From: Cynocephalus volans
Lineage: Eukaryota; Chordata; Mammalia; Dermoptera; Cynocephalidae
Length of the DNA stretch: 64,000 nucleotides
Assembly (NCBI RefSeq): GCF_027409185.1
Contig: NC_084463.1
Span: 50,028,907-50,092,906 of the forward strand
Reading direction: 5' to 3'
A model generated the notes under the pieces. It was not told where the DNA came from, made no database searches, and saw nothing but the letters and a program-made list of their open reading frames with translations. Shown one piece after another: positions 20,063 to 32,242 of this stretch. Each line of letters begins with the position of its first letter. The first letter of the stretch is position 1. A program made the position numbers and the translations under genes.

Positions 20063-21711
20063 GACTAGGAATAGCACAAGATCAGAGACATGAACATCCA
20101 TTGGAAAGGGCTGTCTCCAAGGTCCCTTCAGGCAACCCATACAAGCTACAGGCTGCGTACACTACCAAGAAGGCTGCTGTTTGCAGCCATGGCACACCCA
20201 GACCCTACCCTTCTTTACATTTTCCTACATTTTCTGTGGTTTATAACAAACATTACTACATTTTAGTTTTTTTCACTTTTCTCAAAGTAATGTACTTGTA
20301 GGCATGCCTTACAGTTCTCGCATGCTGAGTTCAGGATTCTGGGGGTCAGAGAAGCAGAATTTCCAGGGAGCAGGGATGCTCCCATCTGAGGAGTGGCTCT
20401 GGGCTCAGGTGTATGCTCTTTGCCAGACATGGGCTTATCCTGTGTTCACTGCTCCCAGAGGGAAGTCAGAAGCCTTTGGCAAAACTACTTCTGATTGAGA
20501 CAGACAGCCAGGGCTCCTGGGACATAAGCACAGACCCAGAACTTGGTCTTGATTAAGTCATTACAAAATCGCTCTATATCCTTTACTCTTCCTGCCAACC
20601 TCTCCTTAAATTCTAGTTGGAGAAACCGAACAGCAACAACAGCAACAGAAAAAACCAACATCACCGGCTTTCAACACAAGACTTCCTGCAGCCTCCAGAT
20701 CAGCTCACACTTTGCAACCAGTGTCTGCGGAGGATAAAGTCAGCTCTGCAGGGTTGCCTGATGGCAAGAGTTATATACTCAGAAATCACCATTGTGGTCT
20801 CTGTTTGTACAGAGGTGCCCCCAGAGCCTGTCTACTGGTCTTATTCTCCCAGTGGCATATACAAAAGACTTATAAATAGGTTTGGGTCTGAGGTCATATG
20901 TGATTTTCATACTGAAAGTGATTTTGGTGAAAAGGAAACAGGTTAAAACCTCCTCATGCTCTTTATTGTCTTCAAACAGCCTAAGCAGAACACAGAAGAA
21001 ATACAAGCCTCTCTTTTTAAACACTGACCTTCTTTCAAATCAGTTTCCCCAGAAGTTTGAACAAGGAATCAATGGGCAAAGAAAAAGATTTGGGAGCACA
21101 GTTGAATGGCAGGCTTTTTCAAAGTGTTTTATCATCTTGCAAGAATGGATACACTTGACTGGAGCTAGGGGCTGTCTGCCAGTGAGGATTTCAAGCTCAG
21201 GAAATCAGCACTTACCGTCTTTCTAGAGTTTGATCTACTCTAACACATATATGGCTGCTAAGGTCATTGCTACGCCTTAGAAGATGATGCGATGATACAG
21301 TGCTTCAAGTAGACTTGCAAATGACTTACCAGCCACAGAGGAATTTTTTTTTTTGGTAACCAGTCTTGACTTCTTTTTAAGATAAACCCAGGTGCCAGTG
21401 AACAATGAAGCAGTGTTCCTCTGTTTCCTGAACGTGAAGCTTAGTTGTAACAAGGTACTTTAAGATCACACATTTTAATTTTGAATTCTTGTTAGGTGCT
21501 AAATTACCCAGAAGGTTCTCAGGGCTTCCTGAGATGATCTCAGATGCTAGAGAGAGAGAATAAAGCTTGATGTTTAACCTTCAGCATGTCCTCACGCTGT
21601 GCCTTCTCTCATTGTCCTCTGCTCTGGGTTGTCATTCTCTCTCCACTATGTGTCCACATCCATCTGGCCTTCAAGATTCAGCTCATCCATCATTTCTTCT
21701 TTTTCTGATTC
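20063..21711. other. No gene recognised
   Basis: Mixed-composition sequence without a named repeat that I can identify. Several frames of 60-114 codons overlap on both strands and show no known motifs. Confidence 0.45.
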
Positions 21712-21890
21712 AATTTTGGAGGCTGGAAAGTCCAAAGTCCCAGGAACACATCTGGTGAGAGTCTTGTTGCTGGGTATTGAGTCTTCACAGCAAAGCAGCG
21801 TGTCACATGGTGAGAACGGGCTGAGCAAGAGAGCTGAGCTGCTCACTTGCTCTCCTTTAAAACCACCAGCTGGGGGGAGTCTCAAGTATT
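21712..21890 (-). mobile_element. MaLR LTR fragment
   Basis: TGGAGGCTGGAAAGTCCAAA, GGAACACATCTGGTGAGAGT and the purine tract with ACATGGTGAGAACGGG match the middle of the MaLR LTRs. The fragment is truncated at both ends. Confidence 0.65.
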
Positions 21891-23435
21891 TCAGCAACTC
21901 TCCTTCCTCCCCACGGGGCTTTGCCCTGGCACACGGCTGTGTTGTGATTCTTGATGCGTTACACTTTGAGACTTATGAAGTATGAATTGTCTTGAGCTCT
22001 TTTAGGGAATTAAATCTTTGGGAAAATAAAGTGGAAAATTGCTTCCCCTTCTTACTAATGTCACTGAAAAAATCATACTAGTAATAATACTTTCTTCACA
22101 AAGTTAGTTTGGGGGCAAAATAAAATAATATTTGTTAAATTGTGTTGTAAACATAGAAGGCTGTTCTGTGAATTGAGTAAGGATACTATGAGGTTTTTGC
22201 TAAAATTCTTCTAAAGATGAATTATTTCAATCATGAATCATAACTGTTATAGGTGTAGAGTTTTTGTCATGTTTTAATACCCTAAAATACATACTTATTA
22301 ATTTCTTTAATACATTTTATTATTAGCAATCCTTAAGACCAAGTGGAGTTGTAGTGAAGCAGTACTATTTTACTTAGGATTGAGAAAAAGGTTTGTTGTA
22401 TGTACAGGGACAAACTAGCCTGGGGTAACCATTCAGAATTTTATATTTACTTTAAGGATGAAATTTATCCTTTGTTTGGTGACACATGCTTTTTTCTTTC
22501 TAAAGGGAGAGAAAGGAAGACAATTTTTTTTTGTAGGTGGATTCTTCTGTATATAAACATGTATCTCAATAGTAGAATGTGAGTCAAATTTTGGCAAGTC
22601 AAATTCTCCTATTAAAGAACCCTTCATCTTCATTCTGAGTGATGCTGATTACCGGGGACATAGGAGACATTTAGGTGCAGCAGGGACAGAGGGACTTAGA
22701 TGCTCATAAGAGGTAATAATAACACCGAAGCACAAGGAAAATCACTGGTGTGTTAGTTCCTCTGTGAGTTCTGTGGCAACTTGTCACTGTCTGAAATGAC
22801 ATGAGATGCTAAATAGGAGGAAATCTGTGTGGGAAGAAAGAAAAATAAAACCAGGAGTCTTAAAAGGACTTTCTATGATTTAATCTGAATGTATTTACAT
22901 ATGCTAAGAACTTCCTATTCTTAGCCCATAAACATTTGCCATTTGTATGGAGCTTCTGCACCTCTTCTGTACTGTCACCAGGCACTGTTCTAACGTGGAG
23001 TCCTGGTCCTGTCATTCTCCTGCACGCAGCAGGCGGTGGCATGAAGCTGGAGTGACTGAGCAGGACTGGGGCGGGCCCTTTCCTTGCATGTGGTGATCGG
23101 AGGAGGCGGAACCGTCACTGGTGTTCTGTCTCCTGACTTGACATTTATGTTTGAATTGCAAGAGGTTCTCTGTGTTCAAGTTGACACGTGTAGAGCTGGG
23201 CAGCTGACATGTCGCCTTGCCCTCTAACAGGCCTCCCTCATCTGCTCGTTCTATGTCGGTAAATGGCAGGGCCATCCTGCCAGTTTCTCAGGCCCAGATC
23301 TGGGTGCTGCTCGTCACTGTCCTCTTCTCTTACACTCCAGTGTCCGTCAGTGCTGCCTTCAGGCCACCTGGCCCGGCCACCACACCCTCTCCCCGGCGTG
23401 TCATGGGTGCCCTTCAGTGACACCTAAGCACAGCA
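21891..23435. other. No gene recognised
   Basis: AT-rich to about 22900, then more GC. Nothing resembles an exon with conserved protein content. Small frames at 23012-23275 and 23217-23420 overlap on opposite strands. Confidence 0.45.
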
Positions 23436-23439
23436 GTCT

Positions 23440-23730
23440 GAGCAGCCCCGCGCAAGCGCAGGCCGCGTCCCGGCATTTCTTTGCTGGAGCCTTTCAGCGG
23501 TGCCTGTCGTACCCGGATCAACGGCCAGATCCTTACAGGTCACGGGGTCCTGCACACCCGCCCTCCCTTGCTTCTCGTCTCTCCTCTCGCTCCAGCGATT
23601 TCCCAAACGAGCCCGCGGACTCCTGCTGCCTCCCACGGGCCCCGCCGCCTGGAGCCGCCTCCCCGCTACAGGTCGCTGTGCAGGTGCCGCGTCCTCCCTG
23701 AGGCCTGCCCTGGAGAGTTTCCACAACCGC
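23440..23730 (+). mobile_element. L2-like fragment beside the minisatellite
   Basis: TTTCAGCGGTGCCTGTCGTA, GGATCAACGGCCAGATCC and GTCCTGCACACCCGCCCTCC follow the order of an L2 3' region with increased GC. The match is weak. A better L2 3' end lies at 25575-25775, on the other side of the minisatellite, so the array may have grown inside one L2. Confidence 0.4.
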
Positions 23731-23734
23731 ACGC

Positions 23735-25560
23735 TTGTGCACCCGCACACCACACCACACACACCACACACATCACACATGCACACGCCACACACACCAC
23801 ACCACACACGTCACACATGCACACGCCACACACATGACACCACGCACGTCACACACACCACACATGCACACGCCACACACACCACACCACACACACCACA
23901 CACATCACACATGCACACGCCACACACACCACACCACACACACCACACACATCACACATGCACACGGCACACACATCACACCACACACGTCACACATGCA
24001 CACGCCACACATGCACACCACACACGTCACACATGCACACACCACACACATGACACCACACACACCACACACGTCACACATGCACACGCCACACACACCA
24101 CACCACACACACCACACACGTCACACATGCACACGCCACACACACCACACCACACACACCACACACACCACACCACACACGTCACACATGTCACACATGC
24201 ACACGCCACACACACCACACATGCACACACCACACACACCACACATGCACACGCCACACACATCACACCACACACACCACACACATCACACATGCACATG
24301 CCACACACATGACACCACACACACCACACACACCACACATGCACACGCCACACACATCACACCACACACACCACACACATCACACATGCACATGCCACAC
24401 ACATGACACCACACACACCACACCCATCACACACGCACACGCCACACACATCACACCACACACGTCACACATGTCACACATGCACACGCCACACACATCA
24501 CACCACACACGTCACACACGTCACACATGCACATGCCACACACACGACACCACACACCCCACACACATCACACATGCACATGCCACACACATGACATCAC
24601 GCACGTCACACATGCACACGCCACACACATCACACCACACACGTCACACATGCACATGCCACACACATCACACCACACACGTCACACATGCACACACCAC
24701 ACACATCACACACGTCACACATGCACACGCCACACACACCACACCACACACACCACACCACACACACCACACACATCACACATGCACACGCCACACACAC
24801 CACACATGCACACGCCACACACACCACACCACACACACCACACACACCACACACATCACACACGTCACACATGCACACGCCACACACACGACATCACACA
24901 CACCACACATGCACACGCCACACACACCACACCACACACACCACACATGCACACGCCACACACGACACCACACACATCAGACATGCACACCACACACATC
25001 ACCAATGCACACCCCACACATCACACCCCACACATCACACATGCACACGCCACACACATGACATCACACACATGACATCACACATGCACATGCCACACAC
25101 TCATACACCACACACATCACACCACACACACCACACACATCACACATACACACGCCACACACATCACACATGCACACAGCATACTTGTACATCACACACA
25201 CTACACACATTACACCACACACACCACATACTCCCATACCACATACATCACACACATCACACCACACGCACACAAACCACATACTCATACACCATGTCCA
25301 CACCCCCTTACCTCCCACATACCACACATAAACACACACCATGCCCCTCCACATATACACCACACACACACATGCACATATACACACTACACTGCACTCC
25401 CCCACACCACATACACACCACATACACGCCACATACACACCTGCCACACCCACACCCACATACTACATACAAACACACCACACACAAAGCACACTACCTA
25501 CCCCACACCACACATCACACATGCACCCGCACATCACACAGAAATACACACCACACACAT
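23735..25560. repeat. 1.8-kb C/A-rich minisatellite (VNTR-like)
   Basis: A long array of CACACACCACACCACACAC-type subunits is punctuated by CATGCACACGCC, CACACATCACAC and CACGTCACAC. Taking ATGCACACGCC as the start, common units are about 38 and 47 nt, differing by one subunit of roughly 9-10 nt. The 5' two thirds are regular; after about 25090 the array decays into CACATACAC-type sequence. The plus strand is almost all C and A with regular TG and CG steps, so alternating purine-pyrimidine stretches are frequent. Frames of 100-311 codons made of TPHTPHTSHMH occur on the plus strand and VCVACACV on the minus. They are by-products of the repeat and not genes. Confidence 0.95.
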
Positions 25561-25574
25561 ATTTCCTATCACCT

Positions 25575-25775
25575 TCTCCTTGGCAGGCAAATGGGCTCAA
25601 CCTTTTATATTTTATTTATTTAACTTGCTCAGGAATGTCTTGCCTATAGAATGTAAACACCATGAGGGTAGGGATTTTTACCTGTTTTGTTAAGTGGTTG
25701 GCCCAGTACCTATTTATGAAATTAATTTTTAGAATGGCAGCATTCAGTAGTTACTAAATGCATGAATGGAACAAC
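25575..25775 (+). mobile_element. L2 3' end, sense
   Basis: AATGTAAACACCATGAGGGT, AGGGATTTTTACCTGTTTTG, CCCAGTACCTATTTATG and ACTAAATGCATGAATGGAAC match the L2 3' terminal region (CCATGAGGGCAGGGA ... AATGAATG). Confidence 0.75.
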
Positions 25776-26036
25776 AACGTCTTATTCTCTGAGCTTCTTA
25801 GTGAATTTCTGTGTAAAGTCACAGGGAAGTGCTGGAAAGGAGGATTGAAAATCCCTGCTCCTATTAAATGTGCTGGTCTTCTGATCTGCACCTTAAATTA
25901 GCATTTGTAAGCATGTTCTACAGAACGGTAACCTTTGGAGAAGCTTCTTAACTATATATTTCCATGATGCATTGACAAGTTAACCTGAGAAGTCCGCAAT
26001 GGAAAATGATTGACCTACCACTTCCCAAACTTATAT

Positions 26037-26106
26037 GAAGGTAGTTCATGGAAAAATAGAATTAAAAGATAATACAAATCTTTCCATGAACTTTTTGAAG
26101 TACCAT
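26037..26106. mobile_element. Short palindromic DNA element (MITE), copy 1
   Basis: AGTTCATGGAAAAATAGAAT and TTTCCATGAACTTTTTGAAG form a near-palindrome around AAAAGATAATACAAA. Two further copies lie at 32162-32237 and 58694-58766. This one has lost the outer part of its left arm. Confidence 0.75.
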
Positions 26107-26538
26107 CATGGACCATAGATCATGGATCTTTTTTTCTTTCCCCCCACAAAAGACCCATAAAAACCCTTGGAATGATGTCATGTGGAACGTGCTTTGGAAA
26201 GAAAAGCATTCTGCCCTGTCCACTGTGATCAGAACACCTTGGTACTACATGAGTCCAGTCAATACAGGAAAACTACTAGTTGCTGGGAGAAGTACCACAT
26301 ACAAACACACACCACACACTAGCATCTGAATCCAGAATTTTGGGTTGAGATTTAGGTATCACTTTGTTGAAAATCAGCCCAGTCAGTGTGTGCTTTAGAC
26401 GCTTGGACAGATGGATACAGCAGTGGTCCGGTCAAAGCAGGGGTGAGAACATAGAGTGAAAAAATTAGCCTGAGACCTCATGTCCTGGATGTATTTTCAG
26501 GACGAACCCTCTATCTAATTAAAACAGGCATGGCAGCA
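26107..26538. other. No gene; holds a 28-nt C/A remnant
   Basis: Nothing recognised except at 26293-26320 (ACCACATACAAACACACACC), which matches the degraded 3' end of the minisatellite about 730 bp upstream. Confidence 0.45.
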
Positions 26539-26539
26539 T

Positions 26540-27185
26540 TTTCCTTTCAGCAAATATTGGTTGAACAGCTACTATGTGCCAGATGGTTTTTTAGGTGCTG
26601 GAATAGAGCAGTGAGCAAAACGAAGCCCCAGCTCTGTGGAGCTTGCAGCTAGTGGGAGAAGGCGGAGCATAAATAGACAGATGAGAATGCACGAGGACAC
26701 GTGGTGCTCAGTAAGCACCATGAGGAAAATAGCAGCCCCTGTAGGACCTGTCGGGACGTCACTGCTTGAGACCAGGCTGAGAGTCCCAGAGGAGGTAAGA
26801 GAGGGGCAGGGGCTGCAGTTGCAGACACTGTGCCAGGGAAGGCTGGACTGAGATTATGACCGCTGAACAAACGGGAACCCAAGGAAAGGGTGGGAGAGCC
26901 TGGTGTGGCTCTGCAGGCAGTGGGTTCAGACTCGGAGGAGACTGGGAGGCTGGGTGGCACGTTCAAGGCAGAGCTGGCAGGATTTGCAGCACACGGGTGA
27001 GAGGTTTAACAGAGGACACGAGACCACGCCCAAGTTTTGGAATGATGGAAATGCATTTCCCAGACGGGAGAACTGGAGGAGCAGAGGTGGAGCGGTGGTG
27101 TGCGGGTCCAGGGTGGAATGGGGCTTAGTGAGCTTAAAGTGCCCATCACTTACTCAAGTGGAGATGCTCGGCCAAGATGTGAAAT
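26540..27185 (+). repeat. Ancient mammalian interspersed repeat (L2-age)
   Basis: It opens with CTACTATGTGCCAGATGG, TTAGGTGCTGGAATAGAGCA and AAGCCCCAGCTCTGTGGAGC. It continues with a long G-rich part (GGCAGAGCTGGCAGGATTTG, CAAGTGGAGATGCTCGG). I recognise this as a common old mammalian repeat but cannot name the subfamily with certainty. Confidence 0.6.
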
Positions 27186-28289
27186 GTACATGTATTTTAA
27201 AATATGATCTTATCTGACATTTTGATGCAGTTAATGAATGCGACTGTACCTCATATTTATTTGCCTGGAAAATTATATTCAAAATGAGTAATCGTGCATA
27301 TCCTGTAGGTCCTTGTTTGGAACAAGAGCATCCGGGCAGCAGAAGGGTGGGGTATTCACTAGGACTAACGATGAGAAAGATTACTTCCCCCCTACTCCCC
27401 CCAAAATAACACCAGCAGTAGCCCACATAAGCCTAGGTAGGCACAAAGAATATTCCTCAAGAATTCAATTCATAGCTTTGGAAAATGCTTTGGACCTTAT
27501 CTGTAAGGTCCAAGTCCCGATCTTCTCTTTGGGAGACATTAGCTGAGGTTTCAGTTTTGATTTAAGGTTCCTCATTGTATTAATAGTTACTCTGTTTTAC
27601 ACTTTACACATGGAAGAAGGGAATTTCTGTACCAGTGTCTGGAATTCCTACTCTGTAGGTCTCTTATCTGGGGGACAGGAAATTGGGACAACAGTAGGAG
27701 ATGATGGAAATACGTCCGTTATTTTAAGAGTGGAAATGCATCATAACTTACTGACACTTTCACTCGTGTCTGAATCACAAGAGACATAAGGATTTTGGAA
27801 AATCTCAGAGTTCTATAAACATCAGTGATGTAAATTAGCAAAACCCTAAAAAATTGATCAAGAGGAAGTTTGGGGAAGAAGCTACCAGATAACAGCAAGG
27901 CTGGTCACCTGTGCTCTGAATGCCCCTGAAACAAGTTTTGGCATAAACAAAAGACTATTCTTTATTTTAAACTAAAATTTTAAAAAATTCCCTTCTCCAT
28001 GGAATTATTTTTCCCTAAATTTCTTTTCTTTTTCAGGAAGAGGAATGGACAGGGCTGCTGCTTAAGCTATTTGTTTTGGAATAAACAAAATACATTCTCA
28101 ATGGACTTTAGAATTATAGATTTAACTGAGAAAGATTTACTAACTCAGTAGCTACAGACCGATTCTATGTATGTAGGGATTGTGTTTACTTTTTAAAAAT
28201 ATGAGTATGGAGAGTTGAGGCTAGGACTGACCTCTTTGCGAACCCTGACTCCTCTGTTGCTCTTCCTGCAAAGCCAAAATGACACAGAT
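27186..28289. other. No gene recognised
   Basis: AT-rich, apparently non-repetitive sequence with small frames lacking similarity. Confidence 0.45.
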
Positions 28290-28880
28290 TATTTTTGCAC
28301 CTGGCATTAATTTTTAGTTGAAGTCTGGTTCTGAAATAAACAAGACAGGCAGATTGTTTCCACTGTGAAAAATTTGGTGAAGGTTCGGTTATCAGCGATT
28401 CAAGCCAAACTGTATTATATATGGTTATTCAATTGACAGAAATGGTCTCCATTAAATTTCTTTCTGTGGGCTGCTAATTGCTATTTTCAGCCTACAATTT
28501 CTTGCAGATGATTTGTTTGAAACCATGATTGTGGCTTCTGCTAAATCCTTTGAAATTCAGCCCTTTAATCCCATGCTTTACAAATTGTTTTAAAAGTACT
28601 GATCTAATTAAGCAAATTGATGCAAATATTACTTGCCAAGACCAAATTCTTCTTGTCTAATGGACACTCTTATTTACATCATAACTTTAATTAAGCTCTT
28701 GGATTCTTATATGCACAGTCAAGTGTGCCTCAGCTGTCCTTAGAACCGGTGTCTGTGAAATTGGAGCATGTCTAGGTCTCATGGCATTGAAATGCCATGA
28801 ACATTTCAGCTTAAAAATATCACTAACAATGTGTTTTCTCAGTTTGTTGACTCACTGGAGAGCTTTTGTCTTTATGAACA
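28290..28880. other. Repeat-free AT-rich block, candidate conserved non-coding element
   Basis: No repeat signature is recognisable over about 600 bp. The block contains homeodomain-type cores (GCTAATTGC at about 28475, TCTAATTAAGC at about 28604, TTTAATTAAGC at about 28687) and a POU-like GATGCAAATATTA near 28619. Such clusters occur in developmental enhancers. Conservation cannot be judged from one sequence. Confidence 0.25.
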
Positions 28881-28884
28881 AAGA

Positions 28885-29800
28885 CTTATAATTAATGATT
28901 AGAAATGATACACTAAGAAAGTATCACAACAGTATCCTTCATACCCATCCAGTATATTTTCATTTCAGATGTTGTGTTTTTTATCTCCAGAAGTTCTATA
29001 TGAGTGACTCTTTTTATATCTTCCTTTTCTCACTAAATTATATTCACATTTCCCTCCATATTCTTGAGCATAAGAAACATATTCATAATAGTATTTTAAC
29101 ATTCTCGTCTGCTAATCCCATCATCTCTGCCATTTCTAAAACTGTTCTTCTTAATTTATCTCCTAGTTATGGATCACATTTCTCTGATCCTTTTATGCCT
29201 GGTAAATCTTGATTTGATGTCAGCCATTATTGGCCATTGTGAGTGATGTTGGGTGCTGGATTTTGTTGTATTTCTTTAAATAGTGTTGGACTTACTTCTG
29301 CAATTGCTTATAACCAGTTGGACTTTTCCAAGGCTTGCTTTTAAGTTTAGTTACATAGAGTCTAGAATAGCCTTTTGTGTAGTACTCAACGGTCCCATTC
29401 CCAAGGCAATACTCTTCAGAGGACTTTACTCTGATTTTAAGAAGTCTTTCCACTGTGACTAGTGGCAACACAAACTCATTCTTGCCTCCTGCTTTCTGGG
29501 TGTTTGTTCCACTGCTTTGGGTAGTTTCCTCCTGTGCACAGATCAGTACACAGCTGTGGATGTGAAGGGAGTTTAGTTAAAATATGAAAATCTGAAGGGC
29601 TGTCTCTATGCAGCACCCCCCTTTCTGGTGCTGCTCTGTGAATTCTACCCCCCTTGTTCTCCTGGACTCAGATCTCTGTCATCTCAACAAACCCAAAACA
29701 TTGGGCTCCTGAAAGTGCCTCCAGTGTGTGTCCCTCTCTCAGAGGTCAGAGTCCTGCCCACCTATTCAACGTCATTGTTTCTTGCATTTTGTGTGGTTTT
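28885..29800 (-). mobile_element. Old L1 (L1M) 3' UTR, minus strand
   Basis: TCTGCTAATCCCATCATCTC, TATGGATCACATTTCTCTGA and ATTGGCCATTGTGAGTGATG, then GGGTGCTGGATTTTGTTG, follow the reversed L1M 3' UTR order as remembered. The far part (29300-29800) is weaker. Confidence 0.65.
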
Positions 29801-30059
29801 CTAGTTGTTTAATGTGGAAGGGCAAATCTGATCCTGTTAATCTTGGCTACAAGAGGAAGTTATGCTTTGTGTCTGGAAATCTGCTTTTCATGTTAAGGTT
29901 ATGAACTAGGAAATAATTAAACAAATGCTCATTAAGTGCATGCTCGGTGCACAAGCCACTATAAGCACTCTGAGGATTTAAAGTAGAATCAAAAATTGTA
30001 CTAATTCCTCTAAAAATTCACTTAAACAAACAGGAGGCAGAATGTGTTGCGTGTCATAA

Positions 30060-30356
30060 AGGAGATATGAACAACCTACAGGGATGTAAAGGATAAAGAA
30101 AGCAGGCTAGCAGGAATATGGAGAGCACCAGCATGAACACAAAAGCCAAGGGACAGAGGTGGCCACCAGGGCTGAAAAAGGCAAGAAAACCACTTCTTCC
30201 CTCAGAGCCTCTAGAAGGAAGTGCACATGTTGACTTTAGCTCAGTGAAACTGAATTTGGAGTTCTGCCCTCCCAAACTGTAAGAGAATAAAACTGTTTCG
30301 CTTTAAACCACTAAATTTGTGGCAATTCATTATAGCAGAAATAGGAAACTAACACC
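30060..30356 (+). mobile_element. MLT1-like MaLR LTR, 3' half, sense
   Basis: CTCCCAAACTGTAAGAGAAT, AAAACTGTTTCGCTTTAAAC, CACTAAATTTGTGGCAATTC and GAAACTAACACCA match the 3' end of MLT1 LTRs (poly(A) region and terminus). The 5' part fades before about 30060. Confidence 0.7.
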
Positions 30357-31515
30357 AAATTGTATATTCAACATAACAAATGAAAGTGTGTTATACTTCT
30401 CACTGTGTAGCAAACACCAAAAGAGGATTACTCAGGGCACCCTGAATGCAGTGAGAAGCCTGAAGGGTCTGTACCCCAGCAACTCCTCTGTTAGAAGGAG
30501 AAACTGTGTGCAGCCCTGATTCAAAGTTAGCCTCTGTATTTTATTGTAAAGACAAGGAAGTTTCACAAGAAAATTCAGTTGATTCAAGCATCACAAAAGG
30601 ACACAAAGACATGGGCAGTGTTAGAAAAGTTATCTATGGCTAAGTATAGCTTAATAATGGAAACTAGTAACATCAGTAAAACTAACACTGTGACATTCCG
30701 AAGTACAGTTACTGAAAATGAAGTTGGTCAAACTGGCTCATTATTACCTAAAGTATAATTATCTCTAAAGTTTTCCCCAACAGACAGCTAGCCCCTAGCA
30801 CACATTTTTTTCACATCTTTCCCTCCAGCAATTCTTAAGATCTCTTAACAGGATGGATATGGCAACCATGTGTTAGCTCTAAACTAACTAAAGTACACAG
30901 TCCCATAGCTAAGCAGTGATTAGAGCTGATTAGATGGGCTGTTGCCCCCTGGCTGTAGGCTGTGGCCTCCTAACTGAGGGCTTTTGCCCCATATATGTAT
31001 TCACCTAAAAACTCTATTATAAAAACCAAATGAGAATCAACATTATTTAATTAGAATTGATTAAATGGGCTTTTGCCACACTATCCGTAGACTGTGGTCT
31101 CCTACACGAGGGCTTTTGCCCCATACATGCATTTACTTAAAAACCCTATTCTAAAATCAAATAAGAATCAAGATTTCTAACCCTCCACAAAAGTGTCTGT
31201 TTGTTCGTTTTTTCTTACTATCTAAATGGAAACAGAAGGAAAGAGAGTGGGAAAAGAAGATATTGAGTTGCTTGCATGTGCTTTTTAGGTCTTGCAATCT
31301 CTACCTTGAAGTCAATTTGGCAGTTTCTGTACAGGATTTATTACTGGGCACTAAAAAAGGTAAAGCAGTCACTGATAAATGTTTCCCACTTTTACCTCTG
31401 AATTTGAGCATTGCTTAAAATCAAGATATAATTTTCAGATCTGTTAAAATCACTATCAAACATCCAATCGCTGTCATAGACATGGGCAAGATAATAATGA
31501 TACACTTAAGAAACA
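30357..31515. other. No gene; contains a 131-nt tandem duplication
   Basis: Apart from the duplicated unit at 30925-31174, I recognise no feature. Confidence 0.45.
30925..31174. repeat. Imperfect tandem duplication, unit about 131 nt
   Basis: Unit 1 starts GCTGATTAGATGGGCTGTTG at 30925 and unit 2 starts ATTGATTAAATGGGCTTTTG at about 31056. Both contain GAGGGCTTTTGCCCCATA and TTAAAAACCCTATT-like sequence and end GAATCAA. Divergence is moderate, so the duplication is not recent. Confidence 0.8.
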
Positions 31516-31519
31516 CTAG

Positions 31520-31690
31520 TCGTTGACTATTCTCAGTGCTTGTCAGGATTATCTTATTCAACCATCACAACAGCAGGACACATGAGTGTTACTATGTCCT
31601 CATTTTGCAGCATGGATGAGAAAAGTGAGGTACCTCATCCAAGGTCACACGGATGACAAGTGTTAGGACTGCTGTCTGCACCTAGGTACC
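31520..31690 (+). mobile_element. MIR SINE fragment
   Basis: TGTCCTCATTTTGCAGCATG, AAAAGTGAGGTACCTCATCC and AAGGTCACACGGATGACAAG are the MIR core and 3' blocks. Confidence 0.75.
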
Positions 31691-32160
31691 TGCCTTGGGA
31701 GCCCAAACAGTCAATCAGATGTCTGTTTACTTGTCATGTTATTCATTTACACATACAGCTGTATGTGAAGATTAATAATCTCGGGTGACCCTGGCGGGAC
31801 CAGAGTTTTTTGTTGTCGTTGGGTTTTTTTCCTTCCTTTCCCCCCCACAGAAATAGGCAAATCTCTTTTCTGAAATGACAGGTGGCATTTTCTAAATTCT
31901 GTGGCTGTGCATCATGAGATTCAACTGTTTGGACCAGCAGCCGTTTGGACTTCTTACTTGAATTAAAGGAGATTCAAATCAGATGCATCGCTAGTTCCAT
32001 CAGACACACTAAGTGGACTCAGGTGTAGGGAAGACTCAACCACGCCTCACTCAGCCTCTCGTGTTGGGCAACCAAACCACTGAGGTTTTCTACTTACATG
32101 TGTAGACAGCCACACAGATGAGTGTTATTCGATAGAGACATACTATGAGCCACAAATACA
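31691..32160. other. No feature recognised
   Basis: Unassigned sequence with a T/C tract near 31808-31848. Confidence 0.4.
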
Positions 32161-32161
32161 A

Positions 32162-32237
32162 GGGTGCTTCAAAAAGCTCATGGAAAAATAGAAGTAAAAG
32201 ATAATATATGAGTCTTGCCATGAAGCTTTTGAAGTAC
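32162..32237. mobile_element. Short palindromic DNA element (MITE), copy 2
   Basis: This is the most complete copy: GGGTGCTTCAAAAAGCTCAT at the left, TGAAGCTTTTGAAGTACTC at the right, with AAAATAGAAGTAAAAGATAA between. The arms pair in inverted orientation over about 25 nt. The size and hairpin form recall mariner-derived MITEs. Confidence 0.8.
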
Positions 32238-32242
32238 TCTCA

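Noticed and set aside
23735..25560. CRISPR-like repeat array
   Set aside because: There are no unique spacers of constant length; it is a eukaryotic minisatellite.
23500..25623. Open frames of 182-311 codons encoding TPHTPHTSHMH-type proteins
   Set aside because: They are translations of the C/A minisatellite in several frames and both strands. Stops are rare only because the repeat lacks them.
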